Of a stretch of DNA of 64,000 nucleotides, positions 1 through 8,457 are shown one piece after another. A program made the position numbers and the translations under genes. Source of the stretch: Verrucomicrobiia bacterium (GTDB lineage: Bacteria > Verrucomicrobiota > Verrucomicrobiia > Verrucomicrobiales > Akkermansiaceae). Positions within the stretch are counted from its first letter, which is position 1. Every line of letters begins with the position of its first letter. The notes under the pieces are model-generated. The model was not told the origin of the DNA. It searched no databases and saw nothing but the letters and a program-made list of their open reading frames with translations. The stretch lies in contig JAUIJD010000005.1 in the NCBI GenBank assembly GCA_030431475.1, positions 62,001 to 126,000 of the forward strand, read 5' to 3'.

Positions 1-702
1 GACCATGCCGCTTTCGATGAGGGTCTCCATCGCGCGTCCGCCGGCGCCGGTGGCCGCGAAGACGAGGACCTCGTAGCCGGCCTCCTCGAGGATCCGCTTG
101 GCCTCGGTGACGCATTCGGTGGTGTTGCCGAACATGCTGGCGACGACCAGTGGCTTGGCGTCGTCGGTGATCACCTCGGCCTCGACCATGCCGCAGATCG
201 CGCCGGCGGCGCGGGCGAACAGGGTGCGGGAGAGGCGGTTGAGCCCGGCGACGTCGGCGATGCTTGGCATCATCACGATGTCCTTGGTGCCGAGGTAGGG
301 CGCGGTGTTTCCCGCGGTGAGGGTCGAGACCATCAGCTTGGGAAAGCCGAGTGGCAGGGCACGCATCGCGGCGGTGGCGATGGCGGTGCCGCCGCCGCCG
401 CCGAGGGAGATCACGCCGTGGATGCGGCCCTCGCCGGCGAGGCGGGAGAGCAGCACCGGGGCGGCCTCGCTCATCGCGGAGACGCATTCGCCGCGGTCGT
501 GGCGGGCGGCGAGCGCGGCGAGGTCGATGCCGTCGGCCGCGGCGACCTCGTCGCGGGAGATGTCCGGTTCGACGGTGGGCGGGGCGCCGGAGCCGACGTC
601 GATCAGCAGGGTCTCATGGCCGGCCGCGCGGATGCGCTCGGCGACGAAGGCGTGTTCGGGGCCTTTCGAGTCGAGCGTTCCGAGGACGGCGATGGTGGCC
701 AT
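1..702 (-). CDS. Tm-1-like / UPF0261 protein, C-terminus cut by window edge
   Basis: The 234 visible codons begin MATIAVLGTLDSKGPEHAF and run off the left edge with no stop. The start resembles UPF0261 proteins, whose fold is Rossmann-like with an ATP-binding domain in the plant Tm-1 homologue. A glycine-rich loop (SLGGGGGTAIATAAM, about residues 115-130) and MFGNTTECVTEAKRILEEAG later are further family-like segments. It lies 63 bp downstream of a PEP-hydrolase-like gene on the same strand. In tomato Tm-1 and many fungal proteins these two domains are fused, so the pair probably works as one unit. The substrate is unknown. No Shine-Dalgarno is obvious at this ATG. Confidence 0.85.
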   Translation of the reverse strand, partial: MATIAVLGTLDSKGPEHAFVAERIRAAGHETLLIDVGSGAPPTVEPDISRDEVAAADGIDLAALAARHDRGECVSAMSEAAPVLLSRLAGEGRIHGVISLGGGGGTAIATAAMRALPLGFPKLMVSTLTAGNTAPYLGTKDIVMMPSIADVAGLNRLSRTLFARAAGAICGMVEAEVITDDAKPLVVASMFGNTTECVTEAKRILEEAGYEVLVFAATGAGGRAMETLIESGMV

Positions 703-765
703 GGGGCTGCTTGGGAGGGATCGACGTGGGTGAGCCGGCGTGCGCGGCGGAAGCCGCGCGGTCCG

Positions 766-1623
766 TTAGAGCGTGATGGACTTGAACTCCCTGGTCAGGT
801 TGGTGAGGGACTCCTCGACGCCCATCCGCTCGAGGCTGGAGGCGCCGACGAAGCCGACGCATTCGGTTTCGCGAATGACCTTTTCGGCATCCTCGGGCGT
901 GTTGATCGGGCCGCCGTGGCAGAGGTAGAAGATGTCGTCGCGGACGGTCTTGGCGGCATCGATGATGTCCTGGGTGCGCTTGATGGTGTCGGACCAGCTG
1001 GCGACCGCGCCGGTGACGCCGATCGAGCCGCCGACGGTGGTGCCGACGTGGGCGATGATGGCATCGGCACCGCTCTCCGCCATGCGCTTCGCCTCCTCGG
1101 GCGAGCCGACGTAGACGACCGAGAAGAGGTCCATCCTGCGTCCGAGGGCGACGGCTTCGAACTCCTTCTCGACGCTCATCCCGGTTTCCTCGAGCACGCC
1201 GCGGAAGTGGCCGTCGACGATGGTGTGGGTGGGGAAGTTGTTGATGCCGGAGAAGCCCATGTCCTTCACCTGGAGCAGCCAGTGCCACATGCGGCGGCGG
1301 GGGTCGGTGGCGTGGACGCCGCAGATGACCGGGACTTCCTCGACGACGGGCAGCACCTCGTATTCGCCGATTTCCATGGCGATGGCGTTGGCGTCGCCGT
1401 AGGCCATCATGCCGGCGGTGGAGCCGTGGCCCATCATGCGGAAGCGGCCGGAGTTGTAGATGATGATGAGATCGGCGCCGCCTTTCTCGATGAACTTCGC
1501 CGAGATGCCGGTGCCGGCACCGGCGGCGATGATGGCTTTTCCTCCGTCGACGGTCTTCTGCAGGCGGGCGACGACTTCTTCACGCGTGTAGGGATTTCCG
1601 ATCCCGGTCCATGGATTGGGCAT
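766..1623 (-). CDS. phosphoenolpyruvate hydrolase-like TIM-barrel protein
   Basis: A 285-residue protein of the PEP hydrolase-like family, related to the isocitrate lyase/PEP mutase superfamily. Visible family features are the early GAGTGISAKFIEKGGADLI segment, YNSGRFRMMGHGS, a VICGVHATDP strand, and HGGPINTPEDAE near the C-terminus. The ATG at 1623 is chosen because GGAG lies 7 nt upstream; the frame stays open to 1683 but that extension is low complexity. It leads the operon with the UPF0261 gene and is divergent from an AraC regulator. The reaction is not established for this family; a C-C lyase or hydrolase acting on a small 2-keto acid is an inference. Confidence 0.88.
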   Translation of the reverse strand: MPNPWTGIGNPYTREEVVARLQKTVDGGKAIIAAGAGTGISAKFIEKGGADLIIIYNSGRFRMMGHGSTAGMMAYGDANAIAMEIGEYEVLPVVEEVPVICGVHATDPRRRMWHWLLQVKDMGFSGINNFPTHTIVDGHFRGVLEETGMSVEKEFEAVALGRRMDLFSVVYVGSPEEAKRMAESGADAIIAHVGTTVGGSIGVTGAVASWSDTIKRTQDIIDAAKTVRDDIFYLCHGGPINTPEDAEKVIRETECVGFVGASSLERMGVEESLTNLTREFKSITL

Positions 1624-1752
1624 GACGCCACTCCATCGCGAGGTCCGGGGGCGCGTCGAGGGGAGAGTGCTCATGGCGTCCACGAGTCGTTATCGAGAAT
1701 CCACATCAGAAGGCCGTGCCTTCTCAGGAGAAGTGGCCGGAAAGCTCGACTC
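1624..1752. promoter_or_regulatory. divergent intergenic control region with small palindrome
   Basis: These 129 bp separate the minus-strand PEP-hydrolase/UPF0261 operon from the plus-strand AraC gene, so both promoters should lie here. A perfect 7-bp palindrome (AGAAGGC-CGT-GCCTTCT) occupies 1708-1724. It could be an operator or a weak hairpin in the AraC leader. No convincing -35/-10 pair was identified. Confidence 0.35.
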
Positions 1753-2667
1753 ATGGTGGGTTTCGAGTTTGAATTTGCTCCCGCGGAAATGAATCAAATC
1801 CACCAAGTGCGATCCCATCAGGATGCCGAGATTCTCGGTGAATCCGAGCGCCGACGGGTGGTTCGAGCCGACGACCGGGATGCGCGCGGGTGGCTTCGCG
1901 GGGAGCCGGTTTGCGAGTTTCTGGCGGAGCATCAGATTTCGCACTGCGGTGTCATGGAGGCGGTCTCTCCCTTCGAGCTGGTGCGGGTGAATCAGAGCGG
2001 CACGTTCATGGCGGCGTGCATCGAGGGCGAGGGGCGGATCCTGGCCGACGGGACCTGGAAGAGCATCCGGGCGGGGGAGGCCTCGATGCTGCCGCCCTTC
2101 GTGACCAATGCGTTGAAGTGTGTGGAGGGAAGGCGCTGGGTCTATGTCTGGGTGCGCTACCGGGAGTCGCGTGAATCGCGGCCGATGCTGTCGTCCCTAA
2201 CCCCGGTGAGCGGGCCGTTCGACGGGGCTCCGCTGCGGGCCGCGGTCGAGGGCTTGCACGCGGAGTGTGTGTCGTCCCACCCATCGGCGACGATCCTGCA
2301 CCACTGGAGCGAGCTGGTGCATCGGTACGTGATGAAGTTCGGTGGGGCCCACCGGGGGGATGATCGTCTGTGGAAGCTGTGGCAGCGGGTGGAGTCGGAG
2401 TTGGCCCGCCCGTGGACGCTCGATGCCCTTGCCGGGATCGCCTGCATGAGTGCCGAGCATCTGCGGCGCTTGTGCCGCCGAGAGTTGGGAAGGAGTCCGA
2501 TGCGGCACCTGACCTATCTGCGCCTTCAGCGGGCGAGACACCTGCTGTCGGCGACCGATGACAAGATCGAGGTGATCGCCCGTGAGGTGGGATTCGAGAG
2601 TCTGCCCAGTTTTTCGAACACCTTCCACCGCTGGATCGGTCGGCGACCTTCGGAGTTCCGGGGTTGA
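1753..2667 (+). CDS. AraC-family transcriptional regulator
   Basis: The 304-residue product has an N-terminal cupin-like sensing half (GTFMAACIEGEGRILADGTW, then AGEASMLPPF) and a C-terminal AraC double helix-turn-helix from about residue 210. The second helix region reads IEVIAREVGFESLPSFSNTF and is followed by RWIGRRPSEFRG, typical of the family. The frame is open far upstream to 418, but that stretch is antisense to the genes on the other strand. ATG 1753 is taken as start; ATG 1789 is a plausible alternative giving a shorter N-terminus. Divergence from the PEP-hydrolase/UPF0261 operon suggests that it controls that operon in response to a small ligand. Confidence 0.88.
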   Translation: MVGFEFEFAPAEMNQIHQVRSHQDAEILGESERRRVVRADDRDARGWLRGEPVCEFLAEHQISHCGVMEAVSPFELVRVNQSGTFMAACIEGEGRILADGTWKSIRAGEASMLPPFVTNALKCVEGRRWVYVWVRYRESRESRPMLSSLTPVSGPFDGAPLRAAVEGLHAECVSSHPSATILHHWSELVHRYVMKFGGAHRGDDRLWKLWQRVESELARPWTLDALAGIACMSAEHLRRLCRRELGRSPMRHLTYLRLQRARHLLSATDDKIEVIAREVGFESLPSFSNTFHRWIGRRPSEFRG

Positions 2668-2726
2668 AGTCGTCTCGTGTCCCCTTGGCTTCGTGTTGGG
2701 AAGCTGTAGTCTGCGGTCCGATCGTG

Positions 2727-3182
2727 ATGAGTGAGCCCCCTCGACGCTTCGTGCTTGAAGAGCATGTGATTTCCGAACGCAACGACTGGACGAGAAACGA
2801 GTGGCTGTGCCGGCCGGACCTCGCCGACTCGGGGAAGCTGTTGATGGTGAGGGCCCGGATGAAGCCGGGGCACTGCCACCCGTTTCACCTCCACCCGCAC
2901 CGGGAGGAGATCATTCACGTGCTCGAAGGGCGGGCGGAGCAGTGGGTGGGCGACATCCATCGGATCCTGCGTCCCGGGGAGGTGGCGGTGATTCCGGCCG
3001 GAGTGGCCCACGGGACCTACAACCCGTTTGATGAAGAACTCGTCTTTCATGCCATCCTGTCGCCGGCCGTGTTGGACGGGCCCGGGGCCGACGACGAGGA
3101 TCCCCGCGACGTCTCCGACGAGGAACCGTGGCGGTCGATGCGGGCGGAGAGGCCGCCTTGCCGGCTGCTGTGCGACGAGTGA
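2727..3182 (+). CDS. cupin-domain protein
   Basis: A small single-domain cupin of 151 residues. Motif 1 is visible as HPFHLHPHREEIIHVLEGRA, with His and Glu positioned as metal ligands, and motif 2 as PGEVAVIPAGVAHGTYNP. It has no signal peptide. It follows the AraC gene by about 60 bp on the same strand and may be co-transcribed. The frame is open upstream to 2664, but the internal ATG beginning MSEPPRRFVLEE fits a cupin N-terminus better. The substrate is unknown. Confidence 0.8.
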   Translation: MSEPPRRFVLEEHVISERNDWTRNEWLCRPDLADSGKLLMVRARMKPGHCHPFHLHPHREEIIHVLEGRAEQWVGDIHRILRPGEVAVIPAGVAHGTYNPFDEELVFHAILSPAVLDGPGADDEDPRDVSDEEPWRSMRAERPPCRLLCDE

Positions 3183-3281
3183 TCGCCCCCGGGAGCGCCG
3201 GCGGTCCGCACCGTTTGCGGAAGTCCGTGCGGGACCTCTCAGGGCGGCTTCGTTGGATTGATCGAAGTGAGCGGCAGGCCT

Positions 3282-4583
3282 ATGGCCGATGGCGGTTCTT
3301 CCGTCATGAGCCTTCTTCCATCGACCGCCTGCTGGCCGGCCTTTTTGGCCGGGGTCGCCCTGGTCGACGCCGGAGAACCGGCGCCGGCACCCGAGATGAA
3401 TCCGGCGGAGGCGTCGGTGTTCGAGCGTTGGGAGGCGTCGGGGTTCGGCCGGGTCTCGGGCAAGGTGCAGAGCCTGCTGATGCATCGGGACATCGACGGC
3501 GCGGGTCATGCCACCAGCGGCACTTTGGCGGGGACGCTGGGCTATCGCAGCCCGGAGTGGGGCGGGCTCTTCGTCGGTGGGCAGTACCTCTACAACTGGC
3601 TGCTTTTCGAGGATGGATGCCGCAAGGTGGGCGAGCCGGGCTACTGGCTTTCGAATGACGAGTTCGGCGTGCTCAACGAGGCCTACGCCGGATTCAACTT
3701 CGAGGCCGTGGGGTGGAGCGGCGCCGAGCTCCGCGTGGGACGCCAGGTGCTGAACTACGACTTCGCGCCGACCTACAACATCCGGCAGAAGGACCAGTCC
3801 TACGAAGGGATCGTGCTGACGACCCGGCCTGCCGCCGGGTTCACGCTGGATCTCGGCTGGTTCCACCGCTTCAGCAGTTGGTCTTCGCGGGATGGCGGAC
3901 CCTCGACCTGGCGTGCGAACTTCATCGATGTCGAGGACCGGGTCGGAGTGCCCTACGGGTCGAGCGGCTTCTACTTCGTCTCGGCCGGCTGCAAGCCGTG
4001 TGAGGGAGTCGACCTCGGTTTCTATGATTTCTACGGCGACGATCTCTTCAACGTCTCGGGACTGAAGGCGGCGTGGACCTTCGGCTGCGGTCGGGGTGAT
4101 CTCACGCTCCGGGGCCACTGGGCGCACCAGCGCGACGTCGGTCGCATGGATCGCGACGGCCTGGGAGGGATCAGTTCCAACGCCATCGAGGGGGGGATCG
4201 ACTACACGCTCGAAGGCCTGACCCTGAGCACCGGGGTGGTGCTGATCCGGGGCGACGACTTCCAGACGCCGTTCCGGACCTCCTTCACCATCGATACCGA
4301 ACTGCTGTGGTATACGATGCAGTTCCAGGGAGATACGAGTTCAGCCTACCTGAAGGGGGTCTACCAGTGGAGGGACTGGATGTTCTATGCGATGTATGTC
4401 GCCTCGGATCACCGCGGCGGGCGGTTGTGCCAGGAGATCGACCTGGTGGTGAAATACAGCTTTGCCAAGGGCGCCTACACCGCGGTCAAGGCCGGCTACG
4501 GGGACCGTCGTTTCCCCGCGGCGATGGGGGGAGGGGGCAGCAATGCGCTCGATCTGAGATGGTTCTGCGGATGGACGTTCTGA
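3282..4583 (+). CDS. OprD-like outer-membrane porin
   Basis: About 433 residues with a hydrophobic N-terminal segment (LLPSTACWPAFLAGVALV) consistent with a signal peptide. Many alternating aromatic strands follow (LFVGGQYLYNWLLF, ELRVGRQVLNYDFAPTYN, DLGFYDFYGDDLFNVSG), and the protein ends in Phe, the usual signature of a beta-barrel recognised by the BAM complex. The GRQ segment followed by a statement of the path of the barrel resembles OprD-type porins. The start is uncertain: ATG 3282, ATG 3306 or TTG 3258. The likely role is diffusion of small organic solutes into the periplasm. It converges on the flotillin gene across a strong hairpin. Confidence 0.7.
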   Translation: MADGGSSVMSLLPSTACWPAFLAGVALVDAGEPAPAPEMNPAEASVFERWEASGFGRVSGKVQSLLMHRDIDGAGHATSGTLAGTLGYRSPEWGGLFVGGQYLYNWLLFEDGCRKVGEPGYWLSNDEFGVLNEAYAGFNFEAVGWSGAELRVGRQVLNYDFAPTYNIRQKDQSYEGIVLTTRPAAGFTLDLGWFHRFSSWSSRDGGPSTWRANFIDVEDRVGVPYGSSGFYFVSAGCKPCEGVDLGFYDFYGDDLFNVSGLKAAWTFGCGRGDLTLRGHWAHQRDVGRMDRDGLGGISSNAIEGGIDYTLEGLTLSTGVVLIRGDDFQTPFRTSFTIDTELLWYTMQFQGDTSSAYLKGVYQWRDWMFYAMYVASDHRGGRLCQEIDLVVKYSFAKGAYTAVKAGYGDRRFPAAMGGGGSNALDLRWFCGWTF

Positions 4584-4613
4584 AGCGGCCTTGAGGGGTC
4601 GGCCCCCGAACGA

Positions 4614-4641
4614 GAAACGGCACCCCGGAGGGTGCCGTTTC
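4614..4641. terminator. bidirectional hairpin between convergent genes
   Basis: A perfect 12-bp stem (GAAACGGCACCC / GGGTGCCGTTTC, arms 4614-4625 and 4630-4641) with a 4-nt loop lies between the porin stop and the flotillin stop. A symmetric A/T-flanked stem fits termination from both sides. Confidence 0.8.
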
Positions 4642-4647
4642 GTGGGC

Positions 4648-6195
4648 TCAGATGGAGGGCGTGTCGTCGCCGGGCGGCGGCTCCTCCGGCGCCGCCTGGA
4701 AGGGGGGCGGCGTCGGCTCGGCCGGCTTCGGCGTCGGGGCGGATGGGCTCGCGTCGCCGCCCTTGCCGAGCTTGCCGAGGTACTCGGGGAGCTCGATGCC
4801 GGCGTTGCGGCTGATCTCGTGGAGCGGCGGCAGCGAGCCGACCAGTCCGGAGACGAAGTTGGCGGTGCTGCCCTTGCCGTCGCCGCCCTGTCCGTTGTCC
4901 CAGACGGTGACCTTGTCGATCTTGAGGTTGGAGATGGCCTTGGCCTGCTCCTCGACGAGCTTCGGCAACTGCTCGATCATCAGCAACAGCGAGGCGAGGT
5001 CCTTGTCGCCATTGGCGGCGCCGACGAGGTCGGAGAAACCGCGGGCCTTCTTGGTCAGGATCTGCTCGGTACCTTCGGCCTCGGCCTCAAGGCGGAAGCG
5101 CAGGCCATCGGCCTCGGCCTGCTTGACGGCCTTGAGACCGTCGGCCTCGGCCTGCTTCTGCAGGCGGACCGCGTCGGCCTCACCGGCCTGGGTGCGGCGA
5201 ACCGACTCGGCGCGGGCTTCGGCATCGACGATGGCCTTCTGCTTGGCGACCTCGGCGGGGACGATGATGTTGGCTTCCTGGGAGGCCTTCTCCCGATTGG
5301 CCCGCTCGAGCTCGGACTGGGCCTCGGCCTTGTAGGCTTCCTGGAGGGCGGCCGCCGCCTTGACCTTTTCGGCGGCGGAGGCGGCGCGTTCGGCCTCGGC
5401 CTCCTTGACCCGGCGTTCGGCGTTCGAGTTGGCGATTTCGACGGTGGCGAGGTTTTCCCCGTCGGTGGCCTTGGCGTTGGCGTTGGAGACGCGGATCCGC
5501 TGGTCGCGCTGGGCCTCGGCGGCGCCGATGTCGCCATCCCGCTGCGCTTCGGCGACCTTCACCTTGGCCTCGGCGATGGCCTTCGAAGCGGCCTCCTGTC
5601 CGAGGGCGTCGATGTAGCCGGATTCGTCGGTGATGTCCTGGATGTTGACGTTGATCAGGCGCAGGCCGACCTTCTTCAGCTCGACCTCGACGCCGGTGGA
5701 GATGTTGGCGATGAGCTTGTCGCGGTCGGCGTTGATCTCCTCGATGTCCATCGTGGCGATGACCACGCGCATCTGGCCGAAGATGATGTCCTTTGCCAGC
5801 TCCTTGATCTCGGCGAGTCCGAGGCCGAGCATCCGTTCGGCGGCGTTCTCCATGATGCCGGGTTCGGTCGAGACGCCGACGGTGAAGGTGGACGGGGTGT
5901 TGACCCGGATGTTCTGCTTCGACAGCGCGCCCTCGAGCCGGATGTCGATGGGCAGGGGGGTCAGGTCGAGGAACTGGTAGCCCTGGATGATGGGCCACAC
6001 GAAGGCGGCCCCGCCGTGGTAGCAGTTGGCCGACTTGCCGCCGGAGACCTTGCCGTAGACGACGAGGAGCTTGTCGGACGGACAGCGCTTGTAGCGGGTG
6101 ATGAAGGCGACCACCACCGCCGCGAAAAAGATCACGACGGCAATGACGACGATGGGGAAGGGCAGCGGAAGATCCGCCAGGAGCGTGGTATTCAT
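4648..6195 (-). CDS. flotillin-like SPFH-domain protein
   Basis: The 515-residue product has an N-terminal membrane segment (about residues 14-33) and an SPFH/band-7 domain from about 40 to 210. A long Ala/Glu/Lys-rich coiled coil follows from about 210 to 400, with near-repeat units such as QAEADGLKAVKQAEADGLRF, then a Gly/Pro-rich tail. This is the arrangement of bacterial flotillins (FloT/YqiK type), which scaffold membrane microdomains and affect fluidity and stress responses. It is 21 bp downstream of an NfeD-like gene on the same strand, the standard bacterial pairing. Confidence 0.9.
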   Translation of the reverse strand: MNTTLLADLPLPFPIVVIAVVIFFAAVVVAFITRYKRCPSDKLLVVYGKVSGGKSANCYHGGAAFVWPIIQGYQFLDLTPLPIDIRLEGALSKQNIRVNTPSTFTVGVSTEPGIMENAAERMLGLGLAEIKELAKDIIFGQMRVVIATMDIEEINADRDKLIANISTGVEVELKKVGLRLINVNIQDITDESGYIDALGQEAASKAIAEAKVKVAEAQRDGDIGAAEAQRDQRIRVSNANAKATDGENLATVEIANSNAERRVKEAEAERAASAAEKVKAAAALQEAYKAEAQSELERANREKASQEANIIVPAEVAKQKAIVDAEARAESVRRTQAGEADAVRLQKQAEADGLKAVKQAEADGLRFRLEAEAEGTEQILTKKARGFSDLVGAANGDKDLASLLLMIEQLPKLVEEQAKAISNLKIDKVTVWDNGQGGDGKGSTANFVSGLVGSLPPLHEISRNAGIELPEYLGKLGKGGDASPSAPTPKPAEPTPPPFQAAPEEPPPGDDTPSI

Positions 6196-6216
6196 CTTTG
6201 GGGTTGTGGGTGGGGA

Positions 6217-6792
6217 TTAGAGATCTTCGACGTAGAAGGAGGTGGGGCCGTCCAGGCTCGTGATGCGCACCTTTTCGCCGGGGGCGATCGCTCCGGCCCC
6301 GCGCTTGCGGGCGCTGGCGGTGACGAGCCGGCCCTGGATGGTGACCTGAATCTGGCCGCCGCCGTCGTGATTGTCGCCCTGGATGGTGACGTAGACGGTG
6401 GCCTCCGACCCGATCGCGGATCCGTACTCGAGGTTGCCGCTCGACTGCAGGCGCAGGAGCGCCCGGAGCATGAAGAACATCGCGAACATCAGCGCGAGTC
6501 CCGAGCCGGTGCCGATCAGGGTGGCGGCGACCACGTTGAGACCCCCTTCGAGGCCCAGCACGCCGCCCCAGCCGAAGCCGAGGAAGAAGGCGCTGATCGT
6601 GTGCGAGGAGAAGAGCCCGAGCCCCGAGGCGTCGGGCGCGCCGACGTCGATGTGGAAGAAGTCGAAGAATCCGTCGATGCCCATCCCCAGCAGCGCGAGG
6701 AGCGTCTGCAGAATCGTCAGGCCGAGGGCGACGACCCCGATGCCGTAGAACACCTGGAGCGGGGTTTCGAGGTTGGTCCACCAATCGATCAT
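6217..6792 (-). CDS. NfeD-like membrane protein
   Basis: A 191-residue protein with several predicted membrane helices in the first two thirds (VFYGIGVVALGLTILQTLL, GSGLALMFAMFFMLRALLRL). The C-terminal third looks like an OB-fold (VTIQGRLVTASARKRGAGAI, then GEKVRITSLDGP). Short NfeD proteins of this kind accompany flotillins, and this gene is the upstream partner of the flotillin gene. It is the first gene of the two-gene unit; 226 bp without a recognised gene separate it from the divergent hydrolase gene. Confidence 0.78.
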   Translation of the reverse strand: MIDWWTNLETPLQVFYGIGVVALGLTILQTLLALLGMGIDGFFDFFHIDVGAPDASGLGLFSSHTISAFFLGFGWGGVLGLEGGLNVVAATLIGTGSGLALMFAMFFMLRALLRLQSSGNLEYGSAIGSEATVYVTIQGDNHDGGGQIQVTIQGRLVTASARKRGAGAIAPGEKVRITSLDGPTSFYVEDL

Positions 6793-7018
6793 GGGTCTGC
6801 TGGGTTCGGGTTCCGGAGCGGTGATTCACCCGCCCTTCTCTAACATCGACAATGTGCGTCGGTGGCGAGGGAGGAGGCAAGTTGAATGCGTTCGCGGGGA
6901 ACGGTCGCAGTCTAGGAGGAAGGGCGCGGGCTTGTCCGTTCCAAAGATGGGGCGTGGATTGTAGGGGCCGGCCGCCAAAGAGTTTGCATCCCGCGAGCGG
7001 TGGACGAAGGGTTACGCC

Positions 7019-8440
7019 GTGAACGGGTGCCTCCGAATGATGCGATGCCTGATGGCGGTTCTGGCGCTGACCGGGATGTCCACGGCGGGGGAGAAGAACG
7101 CGCCGGTCACCGTCGATGTCACCGACCGCCTTCAGGCCGTTTCGGGCTTCGGGGCTTCCGGGGCCTGGTGGCATACCTGGTTTCACCAGATGAAGCCCGG
7201 GGAGCAGGAGCGGGCGCTGGACCTCCTGTTCACGGAGCGGGGAGCGGCGCTCACGATCTTCCGCTACAACCTTCCCTCGGCATCCGGCGAAGACGTGACC
7301 CGCAGTGACCGTCGGACCGCGGATGTCGAAACCGGGCCGTTCCGCTACGATCTCGAGCGTGACGGCCGGAACCTGGAGATTCTCGAGCGGGTGATCGACC
7401 GAGGCGTGGACGACGTGGTGTTCTTCAGCAACAGCCCTCCGCGGCGGCTGACCCGCACCGGGATGACGAGCGGCGGCGAGCGCGGGGGCGTGAACCTGGC
7501 GTCCGGGGCGGAGGCGGATCTGGCCCGTTATCTGGTCGACGTCACCGACCGGCTGATGAAGCGGACCGGGTTGGAGCGGGCCCGGCTGTCGCCGGTGAAC
7601 GAGCCGCAGTGGCGCTGGGGCGAGGAACGGCGGCACCAGGACGGTTGCCACTACCGACCGGAAGGCGTGGCCGCGGTGGGCCGTGCGGTTCTCGACGAGC
7701 TGGAGAAGCGCGGGGATGGACTGGCCGGCGAGATCGAGATCGAGCTTTTCGACTCCGGCTCATGGGAGGCGACTCCCAGGTATGCGGAGGTGGTGTGGGC
7801 GGATGAGGGGCTGGCCGCGGCGGTCGTTTCGATCGCGATCCATTCGTACTGGAGCGACGCGCGGAAGAAGCGGGAGGCGCGGGCCTGGCTCGACCGCCAC
7901 CTGCCCGGGGTGCCGGTGCGCATGACCGAGTACTGCGAGATGCGTGGCGGGCACGATCCGGGGATGCGGTCGGCCCTCGATCTGGCCCGCACGATTCACG
8001 AGGACTTCACCATCGGACGGGTGATCGAGTGGACCTGGTGGCTCGGGCTGAGCCGTGGCCGCTACTGCGACGGGCTGCTCCACTACCTGCCGGAGCGGCG
8101 CGGGGGCGAGCGGGTGCTGGAAACGACCAAGCGGCTGTGGGTGCTGGCGAACTGGAGTCGCTTCGTGCGGCCGGGATGGACGAGGGTCTCGTGTGAGGCG
8201 GGGGACGGTTCGCCGCTTCAGCCGACCGCCTTCCTTTCTCCCGACGGGACGAGGCTCGTCTGCGTGCTGGTCAACCCGCAACCGGAGGAGGTGGCGTTCT
8301 CCAGCAGGATCGTGGGGGGGACTTTCTCGACCACGGCGGCATGGCGGACGAGCGAGGGGCACGACCTCGCCCGGGTGCCGGTCACGGCGGTCCTGCCGGG
8401 GCGGTCGGTGACCACCTTCGAGCTGGAGCGTGCCGAGTAG
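7019..8440 (+). CDS. secreted GH30-like glycoside hydrolase
   Basis: The 473-residue product has an N-terminal signal peptide (MMRCLMAVLALTGMSTAG) and a (beta/alpha)8 domain. The acid/base motif SPVNEPQW places Glu195, and the nucleophile motif RMTEYCEMRG places Glu304, the clan GH-A arrangement used by GH30 enzymes. A short beta-rich C-terminal region ending around FELERAE fits the GH30 side domain. The annotated start is GTG 7019; ATG 7037 is an equally good alternative. It is probably periplasmic or extracellular and cleaves a beta-linked glycan, but substrate specificity cannot be read from sequence. It stands alone, divergent from NfeD and convergent on the AMP-ligase gene. Confidence 0.75.
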   Translation: MNGCLRMMRCLMAVLALTGMSTAGEKNAPVTVDVTDRLQAVSGFGASGAWWHTWFHQMKPGEQERALDLLFTERGAALTIFRYNLPSASGEDVTRSDRRTADVETGPFRYDLERDGRNLEILERVIDRGVDDVVFFSNSPPRRLTRTGMTSGGERGGVNLASGAEADLARYLVDVTDRLMKRTGLERARLSPVNEPQWRWGEERRHQDGCHYRPEGVAAVGRAVLDELEKRGDGLAGEIEIELFDSGSWEATPRYAEVVWADEGLAAAVVSIAIHSYWSDARKKREARAWLDRHLPGVPVRMTEYCEMRGGHDPGMRSALDLARTIHEDFTIGRVIEWTWWLGLSRGRYCDGLLHYLPERRGGERVLETTKRLWVLANWSRFVRPGWTRVSCEAGDGSPLQPTAFLSPDGTRLVCVLVNPQPEEVAFSSRIVGGTFSTTAAWRTSEGHDLARVPVTAVLPGRSVTTFELERAE

Positions 8441-8457
8441 GCGCCGGGGGACGTTCC

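Noticed and set aside
418-1752. Long open plus-strand frame upstream of AraC
   Set aside because: It is antisense to the UPF0261 and PEP-hydrolase genes, whose products match known families. The translated plus strand is low-complexity.
4591-6843. A 750-codon plus-strand open frame across flotillin and NfeD
   Set aside because: High-GC antisense frame; the minus-strand products carry recognisable SPFH and NfeD features.
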